64,000 nucleotides of DNA from Enoplosus armatus (taxonomy: Eukaryota > Chordata > Actinopteri > Centrarchiformes > Enoplosidae), in the NCBI RefSeq assembly GCF_043641665.1, contig NC_092181.1:22080463-22144462 (forward strand), in the 5' to 3' direction. The notes beneath the pieces were generated by a model. The model saw only the letters and a list, made by a program, of their open reading frames with translations. It was not told the origin of the DNA and made no database searches. How positions within the stretch are numbered: position 1 is the stretch's first letter; the number at the start of each line of letters is the position of its first letter. The position numbers and the translations under genes are program-made. This document shows, one piece after another, positions 1-12,125 of this stretch.

Positions 1-384
1 TGTCACTTTTTACAAATACCTGATATATTAATATTACTACAATATATAAAGTCACAGATTATAAGCCAGTGTATACCAACTGTGGTACTCGTACCTTGTG
101 TATGTATGTGTCAGTAGTTTGTAAATGTGTTAGAACTCCTCCATAATATCGTGGAGCAGACGTGCACGTAGGAAACGTTTCCTGTATACTGTAGGCTTAC
201 ACACGATCAGTGCTAACGCTGTGAGAGAAAAGCATCTGAAACAACGCTGAAATGATCATCAGTCACGTGATTATTTTGACAGTCTGGTCTAATTTTTCTA
301 CTGTGAATGTAGTCATCTCGTATATTCTCTAGGCCTGCACCTTTCTTGACATGGTTAAACTACAGTTGCCCTGACTGGTCATAA
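1..384. other. Intergenic, nothing recognised
   Basis: AT-rich sequence with no convincing open frame, RNA gene or known repeat. Confidence 0.5.
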
Positions 385-1310
385 TTCAGCCTAGCTCCAG
401 TTTGTGCCTCTCATGTGTTGCTACAGAGCTCAGTATCTTTTATTCCAAAAAATAAATACCCAGAAGGTTGTTTAACAACACTAATCGCTGTTTTGAAAAT
501 ATTTACAGAATCCTACAAGACTTTTCTAATCACGTGGATGAAAAAATATTCGGTCTGCTGGACGATAAAAAGATTTTTAGACAGTTTCCCAAGTTGCGAC
601 TGTAGTTCCTGTGCAGGCAGCCAGAAATGACACACGTCCTTTTCATTTCATTTTGTACGTCACAAGAATAATATAAACGCATTATTCAGTATGGAAATAT
701 AAAGTAATACAATAGTTTCATCAATATGGACAAACATAACAAAGACAAAGGTGATAGATTTTGTTTCACATTATACAAATTGAGCACTTTGAGGCTACCA
801 TTTTTGTTTCTTTGGAAAAATATCCTGCTGCACAATAATGCAATAAAAGAAAAGATTTAAAACTAATTTCTCAAGTTGCAACAATGTTCCCCAATCCAAA
901 GATGGTAGCCGGACATATACTGCATTTGTACAATGCGAAACTAAATAAAAAAGTTGTCAGTTATATTTGTCCATATTGAGGTGTTTTATATTTTCATACA
1001 AATAACTGGTTTATTTGTATGTTTCTTGTGTCATACAAAATGAGGATGGACTCATAATTTCCTGCTACCTGGAAAGGAAATATAGTCGCAATTTAGGCTT
1101 AAAAACCTTTTTAATCATGTGGCAGACCAAATCTTTTTTCATCCAGACGGTTAAAGTCTTTGAGGCTTCTGGAAATCCCTTCAGAACAACCTTCTTGACT
1201 TTTCAAAGATCCCCAGTTATTTATTTACAAAAAAAGCAAGGCATGCTCAGCTCCGCGACACAAATATAACAGAGATACATGAGAGGCACAAACTGGAGCT
1301 GAGTTCAGCC
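385..1310. repeat. Foldback element: ~450-bp imperfect inverted repeat
   Basis: The two halves are inverted copies of each other around a centre near 847. The outer 24 bases (393-416 and 1277-1300) are exact reverse complements. Further matching blocks occur in order all the way in: around 520-620 versus 1080-1160, 640-740 versus 960-1040, and ctaccat blocks near 795 and 908. I judge arm identity at roughly 70% by eye. The 7-mer TTCAGCC lies at both edges (385-391 and 1304-1310) as a possible target-site duplication. The small open frames inside are not conserved between arms, so this is not a gene. Confidence 0.8.
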
Positions 1311-1822
1311 CCGTCGACCATTTCACACCACTTGCCTTTCAACCTGCATTGTGCCATTGCCTTGATGGCAACAACACTCACAACAGTGCATTGCCTTAAA
1401 GCTTAATGTAGCCGATCCATCACCAGTAGAAACTCCTCGACAGTAAAAGGAGAGTAGAAAGTTTTCCTACATTCCTGCATCACACTGAACTGAAACAGTG
1501 ACTCCGCTGGTTACTGATTCTCTTTGTAAATAATGTAAAGTCATAGTATTTTTCTGACTATCAATATGTTTACATAGCATTAAAAAGTGAAGGGTAAAAG
1601 AGTGAAATTTGTGAGCGCGCAGATGTTTTAAAATGGTCAAAGCATCCATATCTTCTATCAGATGTTGAGCCCTGACGTCGCAGTGTGTTGACTGTGGTCT
1701 TCCTGTTCCTTGTAATGCAAATGAAGTGGATGAACAGATGACACAAAAGGCCCAGTGTGACGTGCCGCTGTGTGTGTGGCCCGCATGTAGCCTCACATGC
1801 AGTGTCAAGTAAAGTAATGGAC
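1311..1822. other. Intergenic, nothing recognised
   Basis: Two overlapping minus-strand open frames (126 and 86 codons) have no recognisable domain or neighbouring signals and look like chance. Confidence 0.45.
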
Positions 1823-2134
1823 GGCTGCAACTAACGATTACTTTCATTATTGATTAATCCGACAAACATTTTCTTGGTTAATCATTGGGTCTGTAAAAAG
1901 TCAGATAATTGTGAAAAATGCCTATTACAGAGCCCATCCTAAAGTAGACCTGTTCAAAATGCTTGTTTTGTCCAAACTCAAAGATATTCACTTCACAATC
2001 ATATCAATCAGTCAATCAAGACTCTTTGCTGGTTTTCTAAGCACATTTGAGAAGCTGTAACCGGAGAATTTTTGGATTAAAAAAAATGATTAATCTGCTG
2101 ATTGATAAATCAACTAATCAACTAATTCAGCCCT
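1823..2134 (+). repeat. Dispersed repeat, 'gattaatc' family (nonautonomous, MITE-like)
   Basis: Starts ggctgcaactaacgatta and ends actaattcagccct, with gattaat motifs near both ends and a central cacatttgagaagctg block. The ends are roughly inverted. The same family recurs at 13003, 51228 and 51528 in this window and is familiar from other teleosts. Confidence 0.7.
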
Positions 2135-3778
2135 AAAGTGTGGACTGCCATTCCGCCTAAAATAAAGATATATTTGGTTTGAGTGTGAAAATTCACCTTG
2201 GAAAAAGAAAGTAATTGGACCTTGAGTTAAGATTGTCACACCCATTTGAGATATTTTAAAGTACATCCAGCTGAAAAAATCTACTCTTTTAACATTTTGT
2301 AGCATATAAAAGTTATAAATCACAACATCAAACCTGAGAAAATGTGTCTTTAGCATAAAAACACTAAATGTGCCACTTGGATTGTAGACAAATGTCTCCT
2401 TACAAGGTTTCATTGTGGAATCTTTTGTTTACATTATGGATCGGGCTGTTTAAGAAGAGGACACACAAACTTATTCTGCAGCCTCAGCAGCTGTAGAGAT
2501 GCTACTGACCTGGACTCAATTTATACCAGACCTTGTTCTTCTGCACTCAGTCCGTCCTCAAGAGAGTCCTCCTTTGTGTATCCCACAATGCCCCCTGCTG
2601 CCATCTTTTTAACAGCCCCTGGCATTACAATGGGTGCCCTTTACATTACATCTGACTGGCTTAGAGCAGTAGAGCTGCTGTGGAATTTGAATACAGACTT
2701 GCCCTTTTCACCACAACTTCCTTGTTGTGGGGTGGTTACCATAGCAACAGTCCAAACATCAATTACCGCTATTTACTGAAGACGCTGTAAAGCTAAAAGG
2801 TCAATGCCGTCCACAAACTTTTGTCACGTTACAACCCCCAGAGAAGCCTGAACTGGTATTGTGTCATGTCACTCTACTCGAACCTGCTCACTAAATGTGA
2901 CTTTATTTAATTCACAGTGAATCTTTTCTGGGGGTTTTTGTTTTTTTTTATTATTACCTGCAGAAATGCTGAGTCTCTTGTCGAACTACATGTATTCCCT
3001 CAATTTATCTTTCACCAAATGATTAATGTGTCTTGTTCTGGCATTCATTTCCCCAAATAAGTCTTTTGTACACTGGAATAATTAGTATGTGTATTTTTTT
3101 TTTTACTTTTTGATGAGGATCTGCTGTAGTTTTCACACCTGAAGATTATAGCAGGTGCTCCACTGCTCTGCCTGCTCTTCTACAATCTGAAGTCTCACGA
3201 TGAAAAAGAAACGACTGATCACTGCGTTACAAAGCAAACGATCCTCTCTGATCACTCGACTGCAAAATTGTGACGTCATTGTGCTGCGGTTTATATTTCT
3301 GATGACGACGTCTGAGAAATAAATAAAATCACATGTTGCTGTGTAAACTGAAAACTTGTGTGTTTCTTTAAACTGATCGGTCGTCTTGCTACGTGAGAAC
3401 GGACGCTGTTACGAATCCTGAACTTTGTCTGTTTTAAAATAGCTGGTTTACTGCAGTCTAGAGGGAATAGATATAGAATAGATAGAAGTGACTGCTAATT
3501 CCAAGCTCTGCATTCAATCTATAATGCCCACGAATCATAAGTAGTCTGTATTGTTGAAAATGTAATGAATATGTAACATAAAGATAAATAAGTTATGTTA
3601 TTAAAAAGTGATGACAATTTCTCATTGGGATTATTGTCAACTGTGTATATGATCTTATATTTGCAATATCTTTTTGGGGAAAATATCTAAAGAAAAGGAA
3701 CAGCTAATATCGACTGAAACCAAATGTGCAGTTATTTAAAATGACACACAGCAAAACAGTACAAAAACACTTTAATCG
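2135..3778. other. Intergenic; possible upstream-gene poly(A) site near 3318
   Basis: Overlapping AATAAA hexamers at 3318-3323 and 3322-3327 are followed by a GT-rich stretch (3354-3369), the layout of a + strand poly(A) site. This could be the 3' end of an upstream + strand gene (FHDC1 is upstream of TRIM2 in human), but no coding exon of such a gene is visible. No other feature is seen. Confidence 0.3.
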
Positions 3779-4398
3779 GTGGTGGAAGAAGTACTCAGAT
3801 TCTTTACTTAAGTAAAGCTAACAATATCCCATTGTGACAATACACCATGACAAGTAAAAGTCCTGCATTCAAAACTTTATTTAAGTCAAAATATGTCAGT
3901 AAGTATTGTCAGCAAAATTTACTTAGAAGTAAAAGTATTCATTCTGCAGTAAAAAAAATGTATGTCATTTTAACTACTTTATACATATTGTTGGGTAGTT
4001 TAATCTACAGCGATGCATCATCTTCTATAAGATCATCATATGTTTGTGGCGTTGCTGTCCTGTGAGAACCACGTATCGCGCCTATAAAATCAGCCCTGTT
4101 TTCAGCTTTGTGACGATGCATTGTCCAGCTTTCCAGTTTATTTAGTTTAAGAAGTAGGAGAACTCATAAAGGAACTCTTCATCCTTCAGTTTATCAGAAA
4201 AACTCAAAGTCACCAAATGTGGAGATACATGGTTTTCACAGGACGGGAAGGGTTTGAACAATTGTAATCAGAAAAGTAACTAAAGACAAATGTAGTGGAG
4301 TAAAAAGTACAGTATTTGCCTCTGGGATGTAGTAGAGTAGATGTATAAAGTTACATAAAATGTAAAAAGTACCTCAAAGTACAGTACTTGAGTAAACA
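3779..4398 (+). repeat. Dispersed repeat, 'GGTGGAAGAAGTACT' family
   Basis: Begins ggtggtggaagaagtactc and has the aagtaaaagtcctgcattca and gtggagtaaaaagtaca blocks, then ends at cagtacttgagtaaac. The centre (about 4040-4260) is diverged or foreign, and the 72-codon frame inside is repeat sequence. Another copy is at 55663 (+) and one at 49100 (-). Confidence 0.75.
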
Positions 4399-5235
4399 TG
4401 CAGACTTATAACGTCACACCTCAGCCTCTGAACCACCAGAGTGCAGCAGAGTACCTTTTGTGTGTCGTCAGTCCTGGAAGCGACCTGTTCTCCGGTTCAG
4501 AAACTGCATTTTAGTATTTTACAGTATTGTGTTTTTACATTTTGTTGTTTTTGCTGTCGTATTGTTATTATTACTGAGAGAGAGGAGAGAGGAGGACGAT
4601 ACTGTTTTTAATTTCAGGCTTAAGAAACCTTATAGGACCAAACTTTAGCACCATCCTGAGCTCCTTAAAGGAGTTTCACATCCACTATAAATACTGTATA
4701 TTAATCAAGAGGATTAAACGCCTTTTCAAGCAAAGTTTGTATGTAACTAAAAGAAGGGTTAACCACTGAATGAATTATACTGACCATGGTGTTATGATGT
4801 CTTATTCTTCATTTATTTGAATTACAAATAAGCACTCTGCTTTTCATAAATCATAAAATTTGATGGAAATTCTCTGTAATTTCTTTATAATATTTCAGGA
4901 CGTGCCGTTTCACATTGTCCTCTACATTCAGAGCTTGAGTGGCATCATTTAGCCACGTCAAGAGCAATCTCTTGATTTTGATTTTATTTTCCTTCCAGAA
5001 GCAGAGCTAAAGCTGCCAGAGAGGAGCAGACAATAGACGATTGGAGACGTGATATACACACTGGTCTTGTGCTCAGATTTTTAATAATTTGAGTCAACAA
5101 CATTGAACATTTCACCATTCAGTCATTTGCATCAGACAGAAAGCTGAGCACAGTTATTCTTACTCGCCTGTTTGTCTGCTGAAGGCTCCCAATTAACAAA
5201 GTCCATGTACCACACATACTATATGTGCAGCATAT
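4399..5235. other. Intergenic, nothing recognised
   Basis: No coding exon, RNA gene or known repeat recognised. Confidence 0.4.
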
Positions 5236-5844
5236 AAGACTCATATGCTGAGGATGTTGTATGAGTCTGTGGTGGCCAGTGCTATTCTCTATGCTGTTGC
5301 ATGCTGGGGCAGCAGGCTGAGGGTGGCGGACTCCAACAGACCTTGTTGGGGTGGAGCTGGACTCTCTGACGGCGGTGGCAGAGAGGAGGATGCTGTCCAA
5401 GCTGCAGGTCATCTTGGACAATGTCTCACATCCTCTCCATGACGTACTGGCCAAGAGCACCTTCAGTGGGAGATTCATTCCTCCCAAATATACAACAGAG
5501 CACCACACGAAATCATTCCTGCCTGTGGCCATCAAACTGTTCAGCTCCTCCAGCTGAGTGTCACTGACACTCAGAATAAACAGACTGGAAATCTGGACCT
5601 ACTTCACCTGCCATATACGACCTCATTATTTATTCTTTTAATCAGTGCAATACATATATATATATATGTATATATATATACACACATACACATTGTTTTT
5701 GTATATATTTTTTATTTTTATTTTTCACTTATTGATATTGTAAATGTGTATATTTTTTATTTCTTATTTTTTATATCTCATTTTAAATACCCCCCCCTGG
5801 GATCAATAAAGTATTTCTGATTCTGATCTGATTCTGATTCTGAT
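5236..5844 (+). mobile_element. 5'-truncated non-LTR retrotransposon (LINE) 3' end
   Basis: The + strand carries the C-terminal tail of a LINE reverse-transcriptase ORF, frameshifted between 5245-5442 (SVVASAILYAVACWG) and 5351-5557 (LDSLTAVAERRMLSKLQ, then PVAIKLFSSS and stop). The 3' end reads gggatcaataaagtatttc and closes in a (TTCTGA)-type tail at 5811-5844. This is the form of dead-on-arrival copies of fish LINEs of the L2/Rex1/CR1 group; I cannot fix the family by eye. The minus-strand 138-codon frame here is a shadow. Confidence 0.85.
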
Positions 5845-6198
5845 ATAGGATGATATGTTATGGCTTAGTTCTGTACATATAGGCCTGTATGCTAGAGGCT
5901 CTGACCAGTGTGGGAGACCACTCAAGACAAAGCACTTTGTACTGAATGGCATGAGATGTCAGAGAGCTCGTGACTTGGCACGTTTATCTTTAGATCAAAG
6001 TTGCTGTAGCCATGTGTGAGGGATTATGCTCCTCTCAATCCCTCCTTATCCTGCAGCTCAACCTAACACCTGAGGAGTCTTTACTTTCACTCTGATGCTG
6101 CCGCAGGAGGTAGTGACGGCTCGTCTCGTTATTACGTGTCATCCACAGCTAGCGAGGGGAAAGGGACTCATGTTGGGATTTTTTTTGGTTTTGTTTTG
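5845..6198. other. Intergenic, nothing recognised
   Basis: No feature recognised; the right part (6090-6140) becomes more CpG-rich towards the next item. Confidence 0.4.
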
Positions 6199-6320
6199 AT
6201 GGATGAAAGAGCAGCTCGAGGATGTTCTCCTGCTCGCCGAGCACGTCATGAAGCAGACGAGTGGGATCAGACAACAACCTGGACAGGAAGGAGGTCTCAG
6301 CAACGGCGTCCCTAGAAAGA
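6199..6320 (+). other. Doubtful exon with strong donor (possible upstream first exon)
   Basis: A locally G/C-rich segment has two ATGs (6199 and 6203) and ends at a strong donor, gtgagt at 6321. One frame reads MKEQLEDVLLLAEHVMKQTS and is open through the donor in phase 1. I recognise no protein. Joined to the trim2 exon at 27748, this frame would stop before the trim2 ATG. It may be a far 5' exon or chance. Confidence 0.2.
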
Positions 6321-8804
6321 GTGAGTCACAACTTCTGTTTTATGAGCAATATTCAAGGCACATTAACAACAGAAGTGGTTTCTGGGAGTAAGACATGAAA
6401 AGCACCTCTTCTTCTGGTGACTTGCATATTTGCAGCTGATTTTCTCTGACATCAAGCATTGACAACCAAAATACTAAACTGTAAAATGAAAATATGCCAC
6501 TAAAACGAGGCTGTGACCTTTTAATCATGTAATCTTGAGTTCATGTGAGTTCCTTCTTCAGATCTGGTTTTCTTTGCAACACCAGGTGACAGTCTATTCA
6601 GAGATTTACTGCAGATGACCTTACTCCCTGTCACGTCTGATTCTTCTCACTGAGTCGCTCTGACCTTTAACAAATACATGCATACCTACATGTTTGGGAT
6701 TTCATAGACTCATTCTACTACAGCTACAGGGATTATCAGTGTGAGGTCAATAGGGGACCACTGAGATTAGCAGCCAGTCTAAATACAAGTGCCCACACTG
6801 TACAGAAAATCATCTAATAAAATCACACATTTGCTCAGGATGTCTTTTTATGAGAATTCAAGGACAAAACAAACGTGTAGGACAGTCGAGTGCTGATGTG
6901 GGTGATGCTGACGTCCACTTCTTCCTCCTGTCTCCAGATCTTCATGACATGAACACACAGTGAACGGACTCCACTGACGCAGAGAGACGAGAAAACTAGG
7001 AGATAAGCATGGGGTGAGACGCGCTGCATCGGTGTGATAAACTGCTTCCCTTTCCTGTTTGGACGCTGCTGTTTACATGTTGGGTTACAGTTCGACGCTG
7101 GAGTCTCTTTCTTCAGCCAAGCATAGACATGAGGGAGAATTTGTTGCTTTTCTATGTCATATTGTATTGATGAGAGTTTGAAGACACCTCATAGGGCTCA
7201 GGGAAAGTGTGACGGGCATTTTTTTAAATATTTTATGACTGTACAGACAAAAGGATTAGTTATCAGTTATCAGCAGATCAGACGCAGCCCTAATATTTGC
7301 TTTACAATCAAATTATTGTTGATTCAGTCCGTATATTATCGATGCTGATATTAAAGTTTAAATACAAGATTAAAGTGCCACTTACTGCATCAAAAAATGG
7401 TTTCTGACAGCATGTTGATAAAGCTGTATTCTGCTGTAAGAGCCAATATACCCTCTGAAGGTTTGACAACATCCAAACAGAAATCCTACGTCAGAGTCAC
7501 TGCGCTGTTTTACGTCATACACCCGTCATCATTGGCTCATAACTCCGCTCTCACCTTGTAAATATCAGTGAATCTCCCAGTTACTCTGCAGTAGCTTGAC
7601 TTGCACATTTAACAGCAGCCGTCCTAATAACTGTTTTGCTCCAGAAATGCCCCCCTAATTAACCATTTCCACATCAAACTTTCATTGCAATTTGGTCCTC
7701 AACATATGTTCAATCAAAACAGCATGAATGAGACAAAAGAAGTCGGTCAATTATTCAGCAGCCATTCACAGGACTCTCTCTGCTAATCCCGCCATGCTCT
7801 GCTGGACTAATGACAGCAGCAGGTGCAGGCAGCTGTGACCAGTGCAGGATGAAATGACGTCTGTATTTTCTGCTTTTGTCCTTAAAACTGTGGAGAGAAC
7901 GAGCTCGGCTTGGTTTATGAAACAGTGTGGATGTATGGACTGTTTACACGTTGCTTCTTTGATGCTATGATTTCTATTTCATTCTCAATCACTCGAGGCA
8001 GAAAATACATTATTGATGTCCCCCCCCACCCCCCAGACCCCCCCCCGAACAAAGTTTGATAATGAGTATTGAGTTTTTACAGCCAGCTTCATTGTGTTCG
8101 GGTATAATTCTCAAAGCTGCAGCACAAAGCTGGTGTGGATCTAAACTGTCTGAAGGGACTTGAAGTTGGGAGTTTTTAAGCTGTTAAGTTATTTTTTTTT
8201 AAAACGGAGAAACGGACAGAAATCTTTGCACAGAGCCTGTGATTGTGCACTGCATGTTAAGCAGGTACCCTTTGACTGTGGTGCACACACACACACAGTG
8301 CACTAGTTTTATAAAATAGTTGTGAGGCCTTCGGATGCATTGAGACCCCCCCCCCTCCCCCTCCTCCGACACACACCACACAATAAACCTCATACCGCCT
8401 TTTTTTCTATCACACAAAATCTTTAATGGAAAAGGAATGCAAATAACTTGTTTCTGTCTTTCTTTTCTTTTCTTTTTTTTTTTTTTAAATCTGAAAAGAG
8501 TCTTTCATGGGCTGCTGCATAATGTGGGGTTGTCATGGCAACAGCCTCCCTCATAAGAAGGGAGGGGCTTGACTGGAAGCCACAGTTACTGCTGGTGTTG
8601 GGATGTCCCATCAGGAGACTGGTGCTGCTTAAAAAACTTTTGTAATTTTAAACAAAATGTTTGATTTTATTTTGTTCTTGTTTAGGTAGATCTAGTTTTT
8701 TAAGGTCACTGTTTACTTGAAGCAAAATGTTTCTGTGAAGAACGCTCATTCGCTTTCTGGATGATAATTAGATGAGATTATATCTGTCTGTTAAATATTA
8801 GGCC
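6321..8804. other. Intergenic with low-complexity tracts
   Basis: Poly-C runs at about 8019-8046 and 8345-8365, a short (CA)n at 8282-8297 and a T-rich tract at 8458-8486. No exon or RNA gene recognised. Confidence 0.5.
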
Positions 8805-8900
8805 ACAGCCAGCCGTAGGTTAGCTTAGCTTAGCACAAAGACTGGAAACAGGGGGAAACAGCTAATCAGGCTAAAGGGGTAAAGATCCACAGACAAAGGT
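8805..8900. repeat. Fragment of the 'gcttagcttagcacaaagactgg' repeat
   Basis: Contains tagcttagcttagcacaaag followed by actggaaacagggggaaac, the core of a repeat seen also at 13079-13479 (other orientation), 17631, 19590 and 20066. Confidence 0.65.
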
Positions 8901-9640
8901 CACAGGTCATAGGTGCACAGAAGGCCAAACATCCAACTTCAGTGGTGACTAGACAATGAGAAAAAGACATTATGTGACCAAGTACAGCAGCACAATCAGG
9001 CAAAACCTCAGAAAGCAGAGAGAGGAAGCATAGTGCAATCAAAAGTCACACAAAATCACATCAAATTCTACTTGATGTGATCTTGTAATGATTCTGATTA
9101 CCAGATATGAATGTGGCATGGTCATGAAAGGAAATAAAGACAAACTGACTAATGAATGGTTCAGTGAATTTAGTGATCATGTAGATAAAGAAAATCACCA
9201 CAAATGGCCAAGAAATGAACACAGTAGTTGTATCTGACTGCAAACTCACTGAAATTCAGAAAAGCTATATTATGTATTTAGCACAGTGCGCAGTCCTCAT
9301 CAGTTAACTCCCACTGAGTCTGCTGCATCATTACTAGTATTTGTTTTAGTATCACCACTTGCAATTCCCTCTTATTTATCTTGTTTTACCTTATTTTATA
9401 TTATCTTAAGAACATATATACATATATATTTATAAACAAACCCATATACATCTCAGAGACAGTGTTGACTCACAGGTAGAAATATATATTCTGGAGGACA
9501 ACAAGGCATGACACGACACAAAGCAGCCTGTGTAACCACTGTAGGCACAAACAGAAATAATGCATGGATACCAAGGCTATTTTTACACGTGAATGTAATA
9601 TTTATGAAGTTTTTTTTTCCGGACTGGTTTAACTCTTAAC
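8901..9640. other. Intergenic, nothing recognised
   Basis: No feature supported. An AT-rich patch lies near 9410-9435. Confidence 0.4.
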
Positions 9641-9898
9641 TGCATCCGGCTGCGGTTGCCTTTCCCTTTTATTGTCGGCGGGTCCCTTTAATGAGGAGGT
9701 GAGGTGGGAGCGAGTCTCAGCGGCTCTCAGATCGGCTGTAGTGTGTTTTTATGCAGAGCAGCAGACAGGACGGCGGACGCAGAGGAGAAACCGCCACAGC
9801 AGTTAAACTGGGACAAGTAGTCCAGCAAGGATCACCGTCATCACATCCTCATGCGTCATTGTAGCTTTCACACCGGCAGATAAGAAACGTATATTTAG
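9641..9898 (+). promoter_or_regulatory. trim2: Candidate trim2 promoter and non-coding first exon
   Basis: A G/C- and CpG-rich island in AT-rich surroundings (cggctgcgg, gtcggcggg, ggacggcggacgcag) ends at a strong donor, atttag|gtgagt, with the exon ending at 9898. It is on the + strand, upstream of an exon that must have a 5' partner (acceptor at 27748). No long open frame passes the donor, so it would be 5' UTR. Its use is inferred; a 17.8 kb first intron would follow. Confidence 0.4.
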
Positions 9899-11187
9899 GT
9901 GAGTGAATCGGAACTTCCTGCGTGTCTTTCTTTAGAAAACATTACACGAGACTGAATGAATGTCCGCACTGTGGCTCACTTGATTCTGTGAAGGATGCTT
10001 GGATTCATGCGTAAACCAGAAGAAGCGTTGAAAGGCAGAATCTGGATTAACATTCAATTTGCATCCAACCACATAAAGTGTGTTAATGTTTATATGATCG
10101 TCGATTTACAGCAAACAGCAAATCAAATCCGCAGCATGACGAGCTGCAGGCTCGCGTTCGTGTCAGCATCTTAAATCTGTGAAAACTTGAATGAACCTCT
10201 GTGCCTACCGATGCACCTGCTGAGCTATGAGTGTGTGGTGTGTTTATGTTTTATGTACACAGTTTCATGTTTAGAGTGAGTTTTAATAAGTCTTAAGTCC
10301 TTTAGCTCCCAGGTTAAGTGTTAAATTAAGGTGGAAGTGTGTCACTGTGTGTTTTCTTGCACTTCAGAGAAGAGATATTTAGATCTTGGGGAGTATTTTA
10401 TTATCTGAAGTTGGATTTATGAGTCAGCGCAATTAGATTTGACACTAAAGTTGAGTAAAGCTTCTTTAGAAATAACAATTAATTGATGGTGCATTGCTTT
10501 TTTCTGTTATGACAAGTCAAAATATCTGCTGTGAAAAAGTTCTAAGAGTCTGATTTATTTGGGAACAATAAAGACACAAGAGTGCTAAAAATCTTTAAAA
10601 TTTTAAAGCAGTTAGCCTACAGCACAAAACCCCCCATTTAAAAAACAACTTATCGTTCTTGCATATCTGATAAATAAAGACGTAACATTTATTCTGTCTA
10701 GTGAACTTTAGAGGTTTGTTTTTAACTTTGGAGAGAGCCGGGATAGTTGTTTCACCCCACCCGTTAATTCATACAGAAACAGTAACCAGCTCCATGGTTA
10801 TATGAACAGATGTGAGAGTCAGATCTTCTCAGCTGAGTTTTGGCAAGAAAGTGAATTTCCCAAAATGTCTAACTTTTCCTTTTAACTTTCTACTTGAACA
10901 CATTTATCAAGTGAAAACGTTTAAATAGCAAAGATGAAGTTGAAGCTAAACTTTGACGGACATTTTACATTTGACATTTTTTAGACTGGATGATATTCAG
11001 TTACAGGAGCCTAATTAATGGATAGGAAAACGTCTTAATATGTTATTCAATAAAAATAGTGTTTACTTGCATTACTGTTGTCATCACTTGTCTTTCTATC
11101 ACATCGTTGCAGCACAACACGAAGCCATATTCATGTCATTAGATGGCTCCTCATAGATAAACTAAGTGGATTAAAGTCTCATTACAT
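9899..11187 (+). other. Probable trim2 5' intron, nothing recognised
   Basis: No exon or clear repeat is seen. The sequence around 10800-10870 (cttctcagctgagttttggcaagaaagtgaatt) resembles an end piece of the 'gcttagc' repeat. Confidence 0.4.
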
Positions 11188-11822
11188 TTGCCGTCTCTTT
11201 CTGTCCTGTCTCTCTCTGTCTGCCTCTCTCTGTCCTGTCTCACTCTGTCCTGTCTCTCTCTCTGTCCAGTCTCTCTCTGTCCCGTCTCTCTCTGTCCCGT
11301 CTCTCTCTGTCCCGTCTCATTCTGTCCTGTCTCTTTCTGCCCCGTCTCTCACTCCGTCTCACTCTGTCCTGTCTCTCTCTGCCCCGTCTCTCTCTACGTC
11401 CTGTCTCTCTCTGCCCTGTCTACCTCTCTTTGCCTGTCTGTCTTTCTTTTTCTGTCCTGCCTGCCTCTCTCTGCTCTGTCTGCCTCTCTTTGCCTGTCTG
11501 TCTTTCTTTCTCTGTCCTGTCTGCCTCTCTCTGCCTGTCTGTCTGTCTTCCTCTATCCTGTCTGTCTCTCTCTGCCTGTCGGCCTGTCTCTCTCTGCCCG
11601 TCGGTCTGTCTTTCTCTGTCCTGTCTGTCTCTCTCTGCCTATCGGTCTGTCTCTCTCTGCCTATCGGTCTGTCTCTCTCTGCCTGTCAGTCTGTCTTTCT
11701 CTGTCCTGTCTGTCTCTCTCTGCCTGTCGGTCTGTCTTTCTCTGTCCTGTCTGTCTCTCTCTGCCTATCGGTCTGTCTCTCTCTGCCTGTCGGTCTGTCT
11801 TTCTCTGTCCTGTCCCCTGTGA
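11188..11822 (+). repeat. Polypyrimidine minisatellite (tctctctgtcctg units)
   Basis: About 630 bases of nearly pure C/T on the + strand, broken mainly by single G every few bases. Units of tctctctgtccYgtc type are on the left; units such as ctgcctRtcggtctgtc make a longer period on the right (11570-11810). All three + frames are open (up to 257 codons, Ser/Leu/Cys/Val only), which follows from the repeat and is not coding. Confidence 0.9.
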
Positions 11823-12065
11823 GAGTGACCGTCCCCTCCTTTGATGTCTGATCTGTAGTTTTTCTATGGGGTCTGTTTTTTCAGTCATTGTGACATTCGA
11901 GGTGCTTGAATGCAGTAAGTGATTCTGGGAACAGGAAGTAGAGATCGATGCAGTAAAAGCTACATAACTCTCCCACCACTGCAGAGCACTGTGCTGCAGC
12001 TGCAGCGCTGCAAGTGTTGGAGTTTTCTCATGCTAATCAAGAAATAAACTAGCCACCAAGATGAC

Positions 12066-12125
12066 TCATTATCAGAATCAGAAATACTTTATTGATCTCT
12101 GCGGGGAAATTATACATTAGACTCA
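12066..12125 (-). mobile_element. LINE/SINE tail fragment, minus strand
   Basis: atcagaatcagaaatacttt attgatc at 12071-12097 is the reverse complement of the 3' tail seen at 5798-5844, followed by the ggggaaatt block. Only the last part of an element is left. Confidence 0.7.

Noticed and set aside
1467..1847. 126-codon minus-strand ORF
   Set aside because: No recognisable motif; it overlaps another frame and runs into a dispersed repeat.
5119..5535. 138-codon minus-strand ORF
   Set aside because: Antisense shadow of the truncated LINE coding tail on the + strand.
11078..11888. Three overlapping + strand ORFs (257, 218, 130 codons) and one minus ORF
   Set aside because: They consist only of Ser/Leu/Cys/Val/Pro from a C/T repeat; all frames are open because the repeat lacks stop codons.
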